NCBI RefSeq assembly: GCF_004210215.2
Contig: NZ_CP067394.1
Span: forward strand, 3,348,001 to 3,412,000
Origin: Cryobacterium sp. SO1
GTDB taxonomy: Bacteria; Actinomycetota; Actinomycetes; Actinomycetales; Microbacteriaceae
Reading direction: 5' to 3'
Length of the DNA: 64,000 nt
Shown: positions 1 through 13,045 of the stretch, in pieces
How positions within the stretch are numbered: position 1 is the first letter of the stretch
Layout: each line of letters opens with the position of its first letter
Made by a program: the position numbers and the translations under genes
Notes under the pieces: generated by a model
Databases searched by the model: none
What the model was told of the DNA's origin: nothing
What the model saw: only the letters and a program-made list of their open reading frames with translations

Positions 1-106
1 CGACGAAGGCCAGGGCGGCAGCGGCGATCGACAGACCCAACCAGGTTCTGGCCGCGGCGTTCGCCCGGTGCTGGTCGACCGCGTCAGGTGCAAGGTGCGC
101 AGTCAT
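1..106 (-). CDS. Membrane protein, N-terminal fragment
   Basis: Only the first 35 codons lie in the window; the gene continues past the left edge. The ATG at 106 overlaps the stop of the upstream gene by four bases (ATGA), so the two are probably translationally coupled. The visible peptide begins with a polar stretch of about 20 residues (MTAHLAPDAV...) and then turns hydrophobic and Ala/Leu-rich (LGLSIAAAALAFV), which looks like the start of a membrane segment or an anchor. Too little is visible to assign a family. Confidence 0.55.
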   Translation of the reverse strand, partial: MTAHLAPDAVDQHRANAAARTWLGLSIAAAALAFV

Positions 107-585
107 GGCCGGCCCCTGCCTCCGACATCCCGCACCTTGAACACGGGGAAGTCAGCTGCGATGCTCTCGAACGCCGCCACCGGCTCCGACCGATCGACCG
201 GAATGTGCGGTCGGGCTCCCGGTGCCTGCGCCAGAAAGGCTTTGAGAATCGGTGGGCGAGCAGCCACGGGAATCTCGTCCAGCAGCACCTGTCGCCTGCG
301 TCCCGCGCGGATGACGGCGCTCCCATTCGCGGCCCGCACGTTCCGCACCCATCGCGAGCCCTGGCCCAGCATCGACACCACGTACTCGCCGCCGTCGTAG
401 CGGGCGACCACCAGCGGCAGGGTGAGCAGGGTGCGCGACTTCGGATTGACCGTTTCGAGGCTCACAGCGCCATGGCCGACGATACCGAGTGAGCACAGCC
501 GCGCGCTGACTCGGTTCAGGAACCGCGCCCACCGGTTGGGGCGTCCGCCGGCGTACATCTGCCGGAGGGAGTCTTCACGATTCAC
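103..585 (-). CDS. Deazaflavin-type nitroreductase family protein
   Basis: 160 residues, resembling the F420-dependent, split-barrel nitroreductase family (DUF385-like) that is common in actinobacteria. Visible family traits are the N-terminal NRWARFLNRVSARL segment, a strand with the TLLTLPLVVARYDG pattern, and the central SMLGQGSRWVRNVRAANG stretch that corresponds to the cofactor-contacting W-x-x-N-x-x-A region. Members reduce nitro groups, quinones or other small molecules, or simply bind F420, so the substrate cannot be told. It is the upstream partner of the membrane protein at 1-106 (ATGA overlap). The family call is firm; the activity is inferred. Confidence 0.75.
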   Translation of the reverse strand: MNREDSLRQMYAGGRPNRWARFLNRVSARLCSLGIVGHGAVSLETVNPKSRTLLTLPLVVARYDGGEYVVSMLGQGSRWVRNVRAANGSAVIRAGRRRQVLLDEIPVAARPPILKAFLAQAPGARPHIPVDRSEPVAAFESIAADFPVFKVRDVGGRGRP

Positions 586-830
586 AATCCACCGCGTTTT
601 TTAGAGATGAAGTTGGTCTTCATGGGGCTCAGCGTAGCCGCAGGATGGCGCCGGTCGCTGGCTGAGACTGTCGAAATCGGTGAACATGCGTGCAATCTGC
701 GATCAGCCCACGGGGCATCCAGCGACGGCCGTTTATGGGGAAATAGGTCGGAAAATAGGATCGAATCTTCAATTCCGTCCTTCCAAAGTCACTTTTTCCT
801 TTTTACCGGCGTGCGGGATCTCGACAAGCT

Positions 831-890
831 CGATCAACGTGGGGCTCGATCAACGTGGGGCTCGATCAACGTGGGGCTCGATCAACGTGG
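831..890. repeat. 16-bp tandem repeat near the rpoC 3' end
   Basis: The unit GGGGCTCGATCAACGT is repeated perfectly at 841-856, 857-872 and 873-888, preceded by a partial copy (CGATCAACGT) at 831-840. It sits in the 364-bp gap between the oxidoreductase start (585) and the rpoC stop (950). I see no gene in this gap apart from this repeat and the hairpin at 904-931. Confidence 0.9.
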
Positions 891-903
891 GGGTTAACGG
901 GGA

Positions 904-931
904 ATGGCCCCCTGCCGAAGCAGGGGGCCAT
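904..931 (-). terminator. Hairpin terminator downstream of rpoC
   Basis: A perfect 12-bp stem (ATGGCCCCCTGC paired with GCAGGGGGCCAT) lies 19 bp beyond the rpoC stop. Read on the minus strand the loop is TTCG closed by a C-G pair, the extra-stable UUCG tetraloop. No U-run follows, as is common for actinobacterial terminators. Confidence 0.8.
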
Positions 932-949
932 CCTCAGAATCACACTCGG

Positions 950-4846
<3,897 letters not shown>

Positions 4847-4890
4847 TTTCTCTCCTTGGAAAGTTTTCGAGTATTCGTCAGTGGCCTGGT

Positions 4891-7800
4891 TTAGATGTCG
4901 TCGATTGACGACGACTCAAACCGGGTGGAAATGTTGATGCCCAGCTCCTCCGCTGCGCGGAAGACCTCGTCATCCGTGTCGCGCAGGCTGACTGCGGTTC
5001 CGTCGGCCGAGAGCACCTCGACGTTCAGGCACAGCGACTGCATTTCCTTGATCAGAACCTTGAAGCTCTCGGGGATACCGGGTTCCTGAATGTTCTCGCC
5101 CTTGACGATGGCTTCGTACACCTTGACGCGGCCGAGGATGTCGTCCGACTTGATGGTCAGGAGTTCCTGCAGGGCGTAAGCGGCTCCATATGCTTCGAGC
5201 GCCCACACCTCCATCTCACCGAAACGCTGTCCACCGAACTGCGCCTTACCACCCAGCGGTTGCTGCGTGATCATGGAGTACGGACCCGTCGAGCGTGCGT
5301 GGATCTTGTCGTCGACAAGGTGGTGCAGCTTCAGGATGTACATGTATCCGACCGCGATGGGCATCGGGTACGGCTCGCCGGAGCGGCCATCGAACAGCTG
5401 CGTCTTTCCGGTCGAGTCGATCAGGCGGTCGCCGTCGCGAGTCAGAGTCGTCGAGTCGAGAAGACCGGCGATTTCCTCCTCGAGGGCGCCGTCGAACACC
5501 GGGGTCGCGACCTTGGTGTTCGGGGCGGCGCTGTGCGCGGCTTCGGGAAGACGGCCGGCCCACTTGGGCTTGCCCTCAACCTGCCAGCCCTGCTTGGCGA
5601 TCCAGCCGAGGTGGGTCTCCAGCACCTGACCGAAGTTCATGCGACCGGGGATGCCCAGCGGGTTCAGGATGATGTCGACCGGGGTTCCGTCAGCGAGGAA
5701 CGGCATGTCCTCGACCGGCAGGATCTTGGAGATGACACCCTTGTTACCGTGACGACCGGCGAGCTTGTCACCCTCGGTGATCTTGCGCTTCTGGGCGATG
5801 AAGACCACAACACGCTGGTTGACGCCCGAGCCCAGCTCGTCGTCGCCATCCTGCGAGTCGAAGACCTTGACACCGATGATGGTGCCACGCTCACCGTGGG
5901 GAACCTTCAGGGAAGTGTCGCGAACTTCGCGGCTCTTCTCGTTGAAGATCGCGCGCAGCAGGCGCTCCTCGGCGGAAAGCTCGGTCTCGCCCTTCGGCGT
6001 GACCTTGCCCACGAGGATGTCGCCGGGGCGAACCTCGGCACCGATGCGGATGATGCCACGCTCGTCCAGGTCTGCAAGCAGATCCGGGGAGACGTTGGGC
6101 AGGTCGCGGGTGATCTCTTCCTTGCCCAGCTTGGTGTCGCGCGCGTCGACTTCGTACTCTTCGATGTGAATCGAGGAGAGAACGTCGTCCTTCACCAGGT
6201 TCTGGCTCAGGATGATGGCGTCCTCGAAGTTGTGACCCTCCCATGACATGAATGCCACGAGGAGGTTCTTTCCGAGAGCGAGCTCACCCTGGTCGGTAGC
6301 GGGACCATCGGCGATGACCTCGCCGGCCTCGATACGGTCGCCGGCGTTGACGATGACACGGTGGTTGTAGCTGGTGCCCTGGTTGGAGCGGCTGAACTTG
6401 CGCAGGTAGTAGTCCTGCGTTCCGCCCTCGTCGAGCTGGATGGTGACGACGTCAGCCGACACCTCCATGACCACACCGGGCTTCTGTGCGGTGAGCACGT
6501 CACCGGCGTCGATGGCCGCGAAGCCCTCCATACCGGTTCCGACCAGCGGGCTGTCGCTGAGCAGCAGCGGCACAGCCTGACGCTGCATGTTGGCACCCAT
6601 GAGTGCGCGGTTAGCGTCGTCGTGCTCGAGGAAGGGGATGAGGCTCGTTGCGACCGAGACCATCTGGCGCGGCGAGACATCCATGTAGCCGATGTCTTCT
6701 GCGGGGAAGAGGTCAACCTCGCCACCCTTCTTACGGGCCAGAACGCGGCCCTCAGCGAAGCGGGCGGCCTTGGTCAGCGGGGCGTTGGCCTGCGCGACGA
6801 TGTACTCGTCTTCCTCACTTGCGGTGAGGTAGTCGATCGTCGTGGAGACGACACCGTCGATGACACGACGGTACGGGGTCTCGATGAAACCGAAGGCGTT
6901 GATCCGCGCGAACGAGGCGAGCGAACCGATCAGGCCGATGTTCGGGCCTTCAGGGGTTTCAATCGGGCACATGCGGCCGTAGTGGGACGGGTGAACGTCT
7001 CGCACCTCGACGCCGGCGCGGTCACGGGACAGACCACCCGGGCCCAGCGCGGACAGGCGACGCTTGTGCGTGAGGCCGGCGAGCGGGTTGTTCTGGTCCA
7101 TGAACTGCGACAGCTGGCTCGTACCGAAGAACTCCTTGATCGCCGCGACGACGGGGCGCACGTTGATCAGGGTCTGCGGGGTGATCGCTTCGATGTCCTG
7201 CGTGGTCATGCGCTCGCGAACGACACGCTCCATGCGGGACAGGCCGGTGCGCACCTGGTTCTGGATGAGCTCGCCGACGGCGCGGATACGACGGTTACCG
7301 AAGTGGTCGATGTCGTCGATGTCGATGCGGATGTCGGTCTCGACACCCTCACGGCTGCCGCGGATCGTGGTCTGGTTGTCGTGCAGCGCAACCAGGTACT
7401 TGATCGTGGCCAGGATGTCCTGGAGCGTGAGAACGGAGTCGGTGAGCGGCGCCTCGAGGCCCAGCTTGCGGTTGATCTTGTAACGACCAACCTTGGCCAG
7501 GTCGTAGCGCTTGGAGTTGAAGAAGAAGTTGTCCAGCAGCGCACGCGCGGCCTCGGCGGCCACCTGCTCGCCCGGGCGGAGCTTGCGGTAGATGTCCTTG
7601 AGGGCTTCTTCCTTGGTGAGGATGTTGTCCTTCTCCAGGGTGAGCTCGATGGACGCGAAGCCCTTGAACTCCTCGAGGATCTCTTCGGAGGTGAGTCCGA
7701 GGGCCTTGAGGAACACCGTGACGGACTGCTTGCGCTTGCGGTCGATGCGAACGCCGACCTGGTCGCGCTTGTCGATCTCGAATTCGAGCCAGGCACCACG

Positions 7801-8382
7801 GCTCGGGATGACGCGGGCGGAGTAGATGTCCTTGTCGGAGGTCTTCTCCTGCTCGCGGTTGAAGTACACACCCGGGGAGCGCACCAGCTGCGACACGACG
7901 ACACGCTCGGTGCCGTTGATCACGAAGGTGCCCTTGGGGGTCATCAGCGGGAAGTCGCCCATGAACACGGTCTGGGTCTTGATCTCACCGGTGAGGTGGT
8001 TCATGAACTCAGCGTTCACATACAGCGGTGCGGAGTAGGTCTTACCCTTTTCCTTGCACTCGTCGATGGTGTACTTCTCCGGCTCGAGCTCCGGGTTGGT
8101 GAAGGACAGCTGCATCGTTTCGCTGAGGTCCTCGATCGGAGAGATCTCCTCGAAGATCTCGTCGAGGCCGGTGCGGGCGTTCAGGTCGTTACGACCTGCG
8201 GCCTGCGCCTCGGCGAGGCGGGCTTTCCAGATGTCGTTTCCGACAAGCCAGTCAAAGCTCTCGGTCTGCAAAGCCAGCAGATCGGGAACCGTGAGGTTGT
8301 CAGAAATCTTTGCGAACGAAAGACGGCCAGCAGCTCGTCCGTTCTTGGGTGAATTGGTGGTTGCGTTGCGCGCAGCAGCCAA
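4891..8382 (-). CDS. rpoB: DNA-directed RNA polymerase subunit beta
   Basis: 1163 residues, full length for the actinobacterial family. It shapes the RNA polymerase active centre and binds rifampicin. The rifampicin-resistance region ([17 protein letters not shown] ... [13 protein letters not shown]) carries the susceptible-type residues at the usual resistance positions: D429, H439 and S444 (E. coli D516, H526, S531). The C-terminus shows the conserved [17 protein letters not shown] segment that packs against beta'. The start is a TTG at 8382, eight bases after a strong GGAGG. The promoter and a leader of about 186 nt lie upstream (8383-8603). Confidence 0.98.
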   Translation of the reverse strand: MAAARNATTNSPKNGRAAGRLSFAKISDNLTVPDLLALQTESFDWLVGNDIWKARLAEAQAAGRNDLNARTGLDEIFEEISPIEDLSETMQLSFTNPELEPEKYTIDECKEKGKTYSAPLYVNAEFMNHLTGEIKTQTVFMGDFPLMTPKGTFVINGTERVVVSQLVRSPGVYFNREQEKTSDKDIYSARVIPSRGAWLEFEIDKRDQVGVRIDRKRKQSVTVFLKALGLTSEEILEEFKGFASIELTLEKDNILTKEEALKDIYRKLRPGEQVAAEAARALLDNFFFNSKRYDLAKVGRYKINRKLGLEAPLTDSVLTLQDILATIKYLVALHDNQTTIRGSREGVETDIRIDIDDIDHFGNRRIRAVGELIQNQVRTGLSRMERVVRERMTTQDIEAITPQTLINVRPVVAAIKEFFGTSQLSQFMDQNNPLAGLTHKRRLSALGPGGLSRDRAGVEVRDVHPSHYGRMCPIETPEGPNIGLIGSLASFARINAFGFIETPYRRVIDGVVSTTIDYLTASEEDEYIVAQANAPLTKAARFAEGRVLARKKGGEVDLFPAEDIGYMDVSPRQMVSVATSLIPFLEHDDANRALMGANMQRQAVPLLLSDSPLVGTGMEGFAAIDAGDVLTAQKPGVVMEVSADVVTIQLDEGGTQDYYLRKFSRSNQGTSYNHRVIVNAGDRIEAGEVIADGPATDQGELALGKNLLVAFMSWEGHNFEDAIILSQNLVKDDVLSSIHIEEYEVDARDTKLGKEEITRDLPNVSPDLLADLDERGIIRIGAEVRPGDILVGKVTPKGETELSAEERLLRAIFNEKSREVRDTSLKVPHGERGTIIGVKVFDSQDGDDELGSGVNQRVVVFIAQKRKITEGDKLAGRHGNKGVISKILPVEDMPFLADGTPVDIILNPLGIPGRMNFGQVLETHLGWIAKQGWQVEGKPKWAGRLPEAAHSAAPNTKVATPVFDGALEEEIAGLLDSTTLTRDGDRLIDSTGKTQLFDGRSGEPYPMPIAVGYMYILKLHHLVDDKIHARSTGPYSMITQQPLGGKAQFGGQRFGEMEVWALEAYGAAYALQELLTIKSDDILGRVKVYEAIVKGENIQEPGIPESFKVLIKEMQSLCLNVEVLSADGTAVSLRDTDDEVFRAAEELGINISTRFESSSIDDI

Positions 8383-8574
8383 GGAAGTAACCTCCGTGGA
8401 CCCCGTCAGGTCTAATCACTGTTAGTAATTTGGTATGGACTCCGCAGATCCTGGGCGGGGATGCCCATCCTCCATGTGAGGACATCCGGCTCAGAAATGT
8501 GCTGCAAGGTGGCTTGAGCACGCAAAGCCGACCGCAATATGAAGGCAGAGTTAAATCTGGAAGCGCAAAGATCA

Positions 8575-8603
8575 ACTATATGCCGTTGACGCGCTCGTGT
8601 CTA
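8575..8603 (-). promoter_or_regulatory. Probable rpoBC promoter
   Basis: On the minus strand, TAGACA (8598-8603) and TATAGT (8575-8580) are separated by exactly 17 bp, close to the housekeeping sigma consensus. Transcription would begin near 8568, giving a 5' leader of about 186 nt before the rpoB TTG. I see no ribosomal-protein binding mimic or obvious attenuator in the leader. Inferred from sequence only. Confidence 0.6.
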
Positions 8604-8785
8604 CCGGAATGTTGACCTTCGCCAAATTCTCAGGTATAACCCGGTTTCGCGCGGCCGGCTGGAGCGGCAGGGCGGGGTGTTGAGTTGCTCCATTGTGCCC
8701 CATCCGGCGGGTCCGTGCGTTCATTCGGCGCGTGTGTCGGGTTGAGCTCGCCCATCCGCTGGTCGGGCTCCCCGATCTGCCGGGC

Positions 8786-8914
8786 GAATTGCCACTTGAC
8801 GCCCTTTGCGGGCTGCGGAAGGGGCGTCACGTGGCAACTCACCCCACGCCCTGGTGGCGAATCGCCCGTTGAGGCCCATTGCGGGCTGCCCAGGGGGCTC
8901 GAACTGGCAAGTCG
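8786..8914. repeat. Two tandem imperfect palindromes
   Basis: The first palindrome (8786-8840) has arms GAATTGCCACTTGACGCCC and, in reverse complement, GAGTTGCCACGTGACGCCCC, around a GC-rich loop. The second (8857-8914) is a diverged copy with the same TTGCGGGCTGC loop core. They lie in the 866-bp gap between rpoB and the 9249 gene, in which I see no convincing ORF. They could be transcription-ending hairpins or REP-like elements. Confidence 0.7.
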
Positions 8915-9022
8915 GCGCAGGCCGCCGTGCCGTGCCAGATCATGCCGGCGCCCGCGTGCGGCTCGCGACGTGCCGCCACGTGCCCCCTCCGCGCCGCCAA
9001 GGGGGCCTCCTGCGCTAGTTGG

Positions 9023-9214
9023 GCGAGCGGAAGCGAGCGGAAGCGAATGCCGGGCGCCGCGCGCTACGGGGCGAGGGGATGCGAGCGGATGCGGATGCCG
9101 AGCGTCGCGCGCTTCGGGGCGAGGGGATGCGAGCGGATGCGAATGCCGAGCGTCGCGCGCTTCGGGGCGAGAGGATGCGAGCGGATGCGAATGCCGGGCG
9201 TCGCGCGCTTCGGG
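9023..9214. repeat. 48-bp tandem repeat, four copies
   Basis: Four copies at 9023-9070, 9071-9118, 9119-9166 and 9167-9214, each built from GCGAGGGGATGCGAGCGGAT followed by GCGAATGCCGAGCGTCGCGC and a short tail. A partial fifth follows. The period is a multiple of three, so all frames stay open (one reads as a 16-residue Arg/Ala-rich repeat), but I see no start signal or homology that would make it coding. It ends 35 bp before the 9249 gene. Confidence 0.9.
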
Positions 9215-9248
9215 GCGAGGGCGGGCATGGGGCTGTCAGACTGGGGGC

Positions 9249-10118
9249 ATGAGCAGGGGCGAGCACGAACATCCGACGATCACGCTGAAACTGAGCGGGC
9301 ACCAGGCCGTGATCGAGCCCGACCGGTTCACGCCGGGCAGCTACCAGCTCGTGGTCGACGGCACCCCGCAGTCGCACGTGAACATCGACAACCCCGACGA
9401 GCTGTTCTTCGAGTACATCCAGCGCATCGGACACGTCATCGACCTGATCGGCGACCCGGGCGAGGCCATCACGGCCGTGCACCTGGGAGCCGGCGCCCTC
9501 ACGCTGCCCCGCTATGTGGAGGCGACCCGGCCCGGCTCACGGCAGCAGGTGGTGGAGATCGAGAGTGACCTCATCGACTTCGTGCGTGCCGAGCTGCCCT
9601 GGGACAAGCGCGCCAACCTGCGCGTGCGGCACGGCGATGCCCGCGAGGTGCTCGGCAAGCTGCCCGCCGGACTGCACGGCTCCGTGGACCTGCTGGTGGT
9701 CGACATCTTCTCGGGCGCCCGCACCCCCGCGCACGTGACCAGCCGGGAGTTCTACGAGCTCGCCGCTCCCCTGTTGTCACCGCGCGGCGTGCTCGCGGTG
9801 AACGTGGCGGATGGGCCGGGCCTCGCGTTCGCCCGCGGCCAGGCGGCCACCCTGTCGGCGGTGTTCGGCCACGTGATCGGCCTGGCCGAGACCCAGGTGC
9901 TCAAGGGACGCCGGTTCGGCAACATCGTCTTCGTCGCCGCGCACACCCCGCTCGACCTGCACTGGGTGCCGCGGCTGCTGGCCGGCGGCCCGCATCCGGC
10001 GAAGGTGGTCGAGGGCGCCGAACTGGCCCAGTTCCTGGCGGCCGCGTCGGTGTCCACGGATGCCACGGCCACGCCGTCGCCACTGCCCGGCCGCACGGTG
10101 TTCCAGATCGGCAACTAG
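9249..10118 (+). CDS. Spermidine synthase-like methyltransferase-fold protein
   Basis: 289 residues with the Rossmann core of the polyamine aminopropyltransferase family: VHLGAGALTLPRYVE (nucleotide loop), VVEIESDLIDFVR (acidic residue after strand 2), RHGDAREVLGKL, and the LLVVDIFSGA catalytic-site strand. Many actinobacterial members lack demonstrated spermidine synthase activity, so the substrate is uncertain. The ATG at 9249 is preferred because the N-terminus MSRGEHEHPTITLKLSG begins a globular domain; the frame is open further upstream only because it runs through the 48-bp repeat. No clear operon partner. The fold call is solid, the reaction is not. Confidence 0.8.
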   Translation: MSRGEHEHPTITLKLSGHQAVIEPDRFTPGSYQLVVDGTPQSHVNIDNPDELFFEYIQRIGHVIDLIGDPGEAITAVHLGAGALTLPRYVEATRPGSRQQVVEIESDLIDFVRAELPWDKRANLRVRHGDAREVLGKLPAGLHGSVDLLVVDIFSGARTPAHVTSREFYELAAPLLSPRGVLAVNVADGPGLAFARGQAATLSAVFGHVIGLAETQVLKGRRFGNIVFVAAHTPLDLHWVPRLLAGGPHPAKVVEGAELAQFLAAASVSTDATATPSPLPGRTVFQIGN

Positions 10119-10205
10119 TGCTCGCAGCTTCGGCTGCGGGATGGCCCGGCTGCGAGATGGCCCAGACTGCGGGATTGCCCGACTGCGGGTTGGCCCAGAC
10201 GGGTC

Positions 10206-10269
10206 ACTGTTCCCGAATCGGACAAGTGCATCCGGCGCACCTGGACCAATTGTCCGCACGGGTAACAGT
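10206..10269. repeat. Palindromic element family A, copy 1
   Basis: 64-bp imperfect palindrome beginning ACTGTTCCCG and ending GGGTAACAGT, with inner GGACAA...TTGTCC arms. Further copies are at 10318-10381, 13737-13805 and 44417-44480. Confidence 0.85.
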
Positions 10270-10317
10270 ACGGCGGCTGCAGCGGCGGCGGCGACTGCGG
10301 GTTGGCCCAGACGGGTC

Positions 10318-10381
10318 ACTGTTCCCAAATCGGACAAGTGCATCCGGCGCACCGGGACCAATTGTCCGCACGGGTAACAGT
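10318..10381. repeat. Palindromic element family A, copy 2
   Basis: 64-bp copy nearly identical to copy 1, inside the second 112-bp direct repeat. The arms ACTGTTCCC and GGGTAACAGT face each other around a CCGGCGCACCGG centre. Confidence 0.85.
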
Positions 10382-10640
10382 AAGGCGGCTGCAGCGGCGG
10401 CGACGGCGGGGGGGGATGCCGGGCGGGTGCGCGACGGCGGCGGCGGGCGGATGCGGCGGCAACACGCCCGGCGGCCGCAGCGCGCATCCGTGCACGGCGG
10501 TCGGGGAAGGGGCCGCTCCGGGGCGCAATGGTCGGGGCCACACCCCCGATCGGGCGTCAGAGCCCCAGGCGCCGGGTTACGCTGGAGGGGAACCCGACCT
10601 CCCCGCGGCACCCCACGGCCGCCCTGTCAAGGACATCATC

Positions 10641-11168
10641 CTGACCATCATCACTGGCTACGACGCCGTCACCCTCCGGGAAAAAGTCGACCTTCCTGCC
10701 GCCGAAGAACGTCTCAACGAACTCGGCCAACTCCGCAGCCTCTCGGCGCTGAACGAAAAGGTCACGCTGCTGCGCCTGCTCGACCGCCTGGACGACGCCT
10801 TCGAGATCGCCAACCAGGCGTTGCGCCAGGCCCGGTTCACCGGTGACCGGCAAGACTTCGTGTTGTGCCGCATCCGTCGCGCCCAGGTGATGCAGTTTCA
10901 GGGCAAGCTCGAGGAGGCCGCGTCCGAGCTGACCCAGTGCGTGCTCGAATCAGAGACGCACGAGTGGAACCTCACCGCCGCGTTCGCCCGGGAGACCCGC
11001 GGCAAGGTGCACTTCGACCAGGAGGACCTCGACGGCGCACTGGCCGATTTCACTGCGGCAGTGTTCCTGCGCGACAAGTCCGGCGCCTCGCCGGATGAGC
11101 TGGAGAGCGCCCTCATCGCGGTGGCCGTGGTGGAGTCGTTCATCGGCGAGCGCCGCGCCCTGCTCTGA
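10641..11168 (+). CDS. Tetratricopeptide-like helical protein
   Basis: About 175 residues of amphipathic helices with TPR spacing (DRLDDAFEIANQALRQARFTG, IRRAQVMQFQGKLEEAASEL, HFDQEDLDGALADFTAAVFL), suggesting a protein-protein interaction scaffold. The start is problematic: the conserved-looking part begins TIITGYDAVTLREK, but no ATG, GTG or TTG lies nearby in frame. I place the start at a CTG (10641) preceded by AAGGA at a good distance; the alternatives are ATG at 10302 or 10417, which would add a low-complexity tail read through repeats. Function unknown. Confidence 0.6.
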   Translation: MTIITGYDAVTLREKVDLPAAEERLNELGQLRSLSALNEKVTLLRLLDRLDDAFEIANQALRQARFTGDRQDFVLCRIRRAQVMQFQGKLEEAASELTQCVLESETHEWNLTAAFARETRGKVHFDQEDLDGALADFTAAVFLRDKSGASPDELESALIAVAVVESFIGERRALL

Positions 11169-11239
11169 GCCAGCCGTCGCCGTGTCGCACCGGGCCGGTT
11201 GTGAAAATGTTCTGCGGGCTACCCGACCGTACGAAGAGC

Positions 11240-11406
11240 TGCGCCGTGCCGTGCCGTGCGGTGCCGTGCCGTGCGGTGCCGTGCCGTGCGGTGCGGTGCC
11301 GTGCCGTGCGGTGCGGTGCACGTTCGGGGCACGTTCGGGGCACGTTCGGGGCACGTTCGGGGCACGTTCGGGGCACGTGCGGGGCACGTGCGGGGCACGT
11401 GCGGGG
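11240..11406. repeat. Short tandem repeats (GTGCC pentamers and 11-bp units)
   Basis: 11240-11318 is a run of GTGCC/GTGCG pentamers. It passes into eight copies of an 11-bp unit at 11319-11406: five of CACGTTCGGGG and three of CACGTGCGGGG. With the family D array that follows, it fills the 671-bp gap between the TPR gene and the sugar dehydrogenase; no gene is visible there. Confidence 0.9.
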
Positions 11407-11449
11407 CGCGCGGGGGCACGTGCGGGGCGCGCGGGGCACGCGCCGGTAC

Positions 11450-11704
11450 GCGGGTGGCGCGCCACCGGCATAACGGCGCCTGACCCGCATGACGTCATCC
11501 GGCCGAGGTATGCGGGGCACGCGCCGGTATGCGGGGCACGCGCCGGTACGCGGGGCACGCGCCGGTATGCGGGGCACGCGCCGGCATGCGGGGCACGCGC
11601 CGGTATGTGGGGCACGCGCCGGTGTGCGGGTCGGTTACGCGGGATGCGGGGGCAGCGCCGGTACGCGGGTGGCGCGCCAGGCGCATAGCGGCGCCTGACC
11701 CGCA
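11450..11704. repeat. Composite repeat: 19-bp array between two 40-bp family D elements
   Basis: Six perfect or near-perfect 19-bp units (consensus TATGCGGGGCACGCGCCGG) occupy 11509-11622. They are bracketed by two directly repeated 40-bp elements at 11450-11489 and 11665-11704, which start GCGGGTGGCGCGCC and end CCCGCA. The same architecture recurs at 20610-20880. Confidence 0.9.
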
Positions 11705-11839
11705 GATCGGGATCTGGCCGGGGAAACGGCATCCGCCCGGCCGGTACAGGGCCCGGCGGTGAGCCGCCGCGGCCGCAGACTCGGGCCACCGGCTCGAATC
11801 TGAGAAATTCCAAGGCTTTCGTGGCATTCTGCAGGAGAT

Positions 11840-13045
11840 ATGCATCACAGACGGGTTTGGGGCGGCGTGGTCGCCGCGGGCATGGTGACACTGTTGTGCG
11901 CCTGCGCGGCCAGCGCTCCCCTGCCGAGCGCCAGCACCACCACGCCGGCGCAGCCGAGCCTCGAGGCCACCGCCCCGGCGACGGATGCCGCGCCGGTGCG
12001 CCCGTCCGGTGAGCCCGTGGTGATCGCGGAAGGGCTCGACGCCCCGTGGTCGATCCTGCGGTTGCCCGGCGGCGCGACCCTGATAAGCGAACGCGACACG
12101 GCCCTCGTGCGCGAGTTGCTCCCGGACGGCAGCCTGCGCGACGCCGCAACGGTCGCCGACGTCGATCCGAACGGCGAGGGCGGGCTGCTCGGGCTGGCCT
12201 ACCTGCCGCTGACCGGCGCCGACGGCACCGTCAGCGACGAGCCGCGCCCGGATCCGATGCCGGAGGGCACCCCCGACGCGGCGACAACCCTCGACCGCGG
12301 CTGGGTCTACGCGTACTACACCGCCGCATCCGACAACCGCATCGTGCGGATGCCGCTGACCGGCACCGCGGGCAGCATCGGCCTGGGCGCGCCGGAGCAG
12401 GTGCTCACCGGCATCCCCGCCGCCGGCAACCACAACGGCGGGCGCATCGGCTTCGGGCCGGACGGCCTGCTCTACGCCACGGCCGGCGATGCCGGCGACA
12501 CCGACAACGCCCAGGACCTCGGCTCGCTGGGCGGCAAGATCCTGCGGATGACCCCCACCGGCCAGGTGCCGGCCGACAACCCGTTCGGCAGCCTGGTCTA
12601 CTCCTATGGACACCGCAATCCGCAGGGGATCGCGTGGGATTCGTCCGGGCAGCTTTGGGCGAGCGAATTCGGCCAGAACACCTGGGACGAACTCAACCTG
12701 ATCACTGCCGGCGGCAACTACGGCTGGCCCCTAGCGGAGGGCTCGGACGGTGGCGCCGGCTTCACCGACCCGGTGCGGCAGTGGTCCACCGACGAGGCGA
12801 GCCCGAGCGGCCTGGCCATCGTCAACGACACCGTGTTCATGGCCGCCCTGCGCGGCGAGCGGCTCTGGCGCATCGATCCCTCCACAGGCACCGTCGACGG
12901 CTGGTTTGTCAACAGCTTCGGGCGGCTGCGTGATGTGGTGTCCGGCCCCGATGGCACACTGTGGTTCGTGAGTAACAATACGGATGGCCGCGGCACCCCC
13001 GCCCCCGGCGACGACCGTCTCTACCAGGTGGAGGTGAGGCCCTGA
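11840..13045 (+). CDS. PQQ-type aldose sugar dehydrogenase lipoprotein
   Basis: 401 residues. The N-terminus is a lipoprotein signal (HHRR, then GVVAAGMVTLL, lipobox ending at C22), so the enzyme should sit on the outer face of the membrane. The body is a six-bladed propeller of the glucose/sorbosone dehydrogenase family: LDAPWSILRLPGG, GLLGLAYLP, NHNGGRIGFGPDGLLY with the catalytic-type His and Arg, YSYGHRNPQGIAWD, and a final WFVSNN blade. Such enzymes oxidise aldoses with PQQ, usually acquired from outside because actinobacteria rarely make it. The ATG at 11840 has AGGAG four bases upstream. It overlaps the SprT-like gene by one base. Confidence 0.88.
   Translation: MHHRRVWGGVVAAGMVTLLCACAASAPLPSASTTTPAQPSLEATAPATDAAPVRPSGEPVVIAEGLDAPWSILRLPGGATLISERDTALVRELLPDGSLRDAATVADVDPNGEGGLLGLAYLPLTGADGTVSDEPRPDPMPEGTPDAATTLDRGWVYAYYTAASDNRIVRMPLTGTAGSIGLGAPEQVLTGIPAAGNHNGGRIGFGPDGLLYATAGDAGDTDNAQDLGSLGGKILRMTPTGQVPADNPFGSLVYSYGHRNPQGIAWDSSGQLWASEFGQNTWDELNLITAGGNYGWPLAEGSDGGAGFTDPVRQWSTDEASPSGLAIVNDTVFMAALRGERLWRIDPSTGTVDGWFVNSFGRLRDVVSGPDGTLWFVSNNTDGRGTPAPGDDRLYQVEVRP

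Larger units (their letters stand above)
10181..10404. repeat. 112-bp direct repeat carrying palindrome family A
   Basis: Two near-identical 112-bp units start at 10181 and 10293 (GACTGCGGGTTGGCCCAGAC...), each containing one family A palindrome. Just upstream (10131-10180) are several degenerate copies of CTGCGGGATGGCCC. This fills most of the 522-bp gap between the spermidine-synthase-like gene and the TPR gene. Confidence 0.9.

Noticed and set aside
8685..9248. N-terminal extension of the spermidine-synthase-like gene by 188 codons
   Set aside because: The extension runs through palindromes and the 48-bp repeat and is low-complexity. The globular domain begins at 9249.
11509..11622. CRISPR array
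   Set aside because: The 19-bp units are adjacent to each other with no unique spacers, and no cas genes are near. The same holds for 20691-20785.
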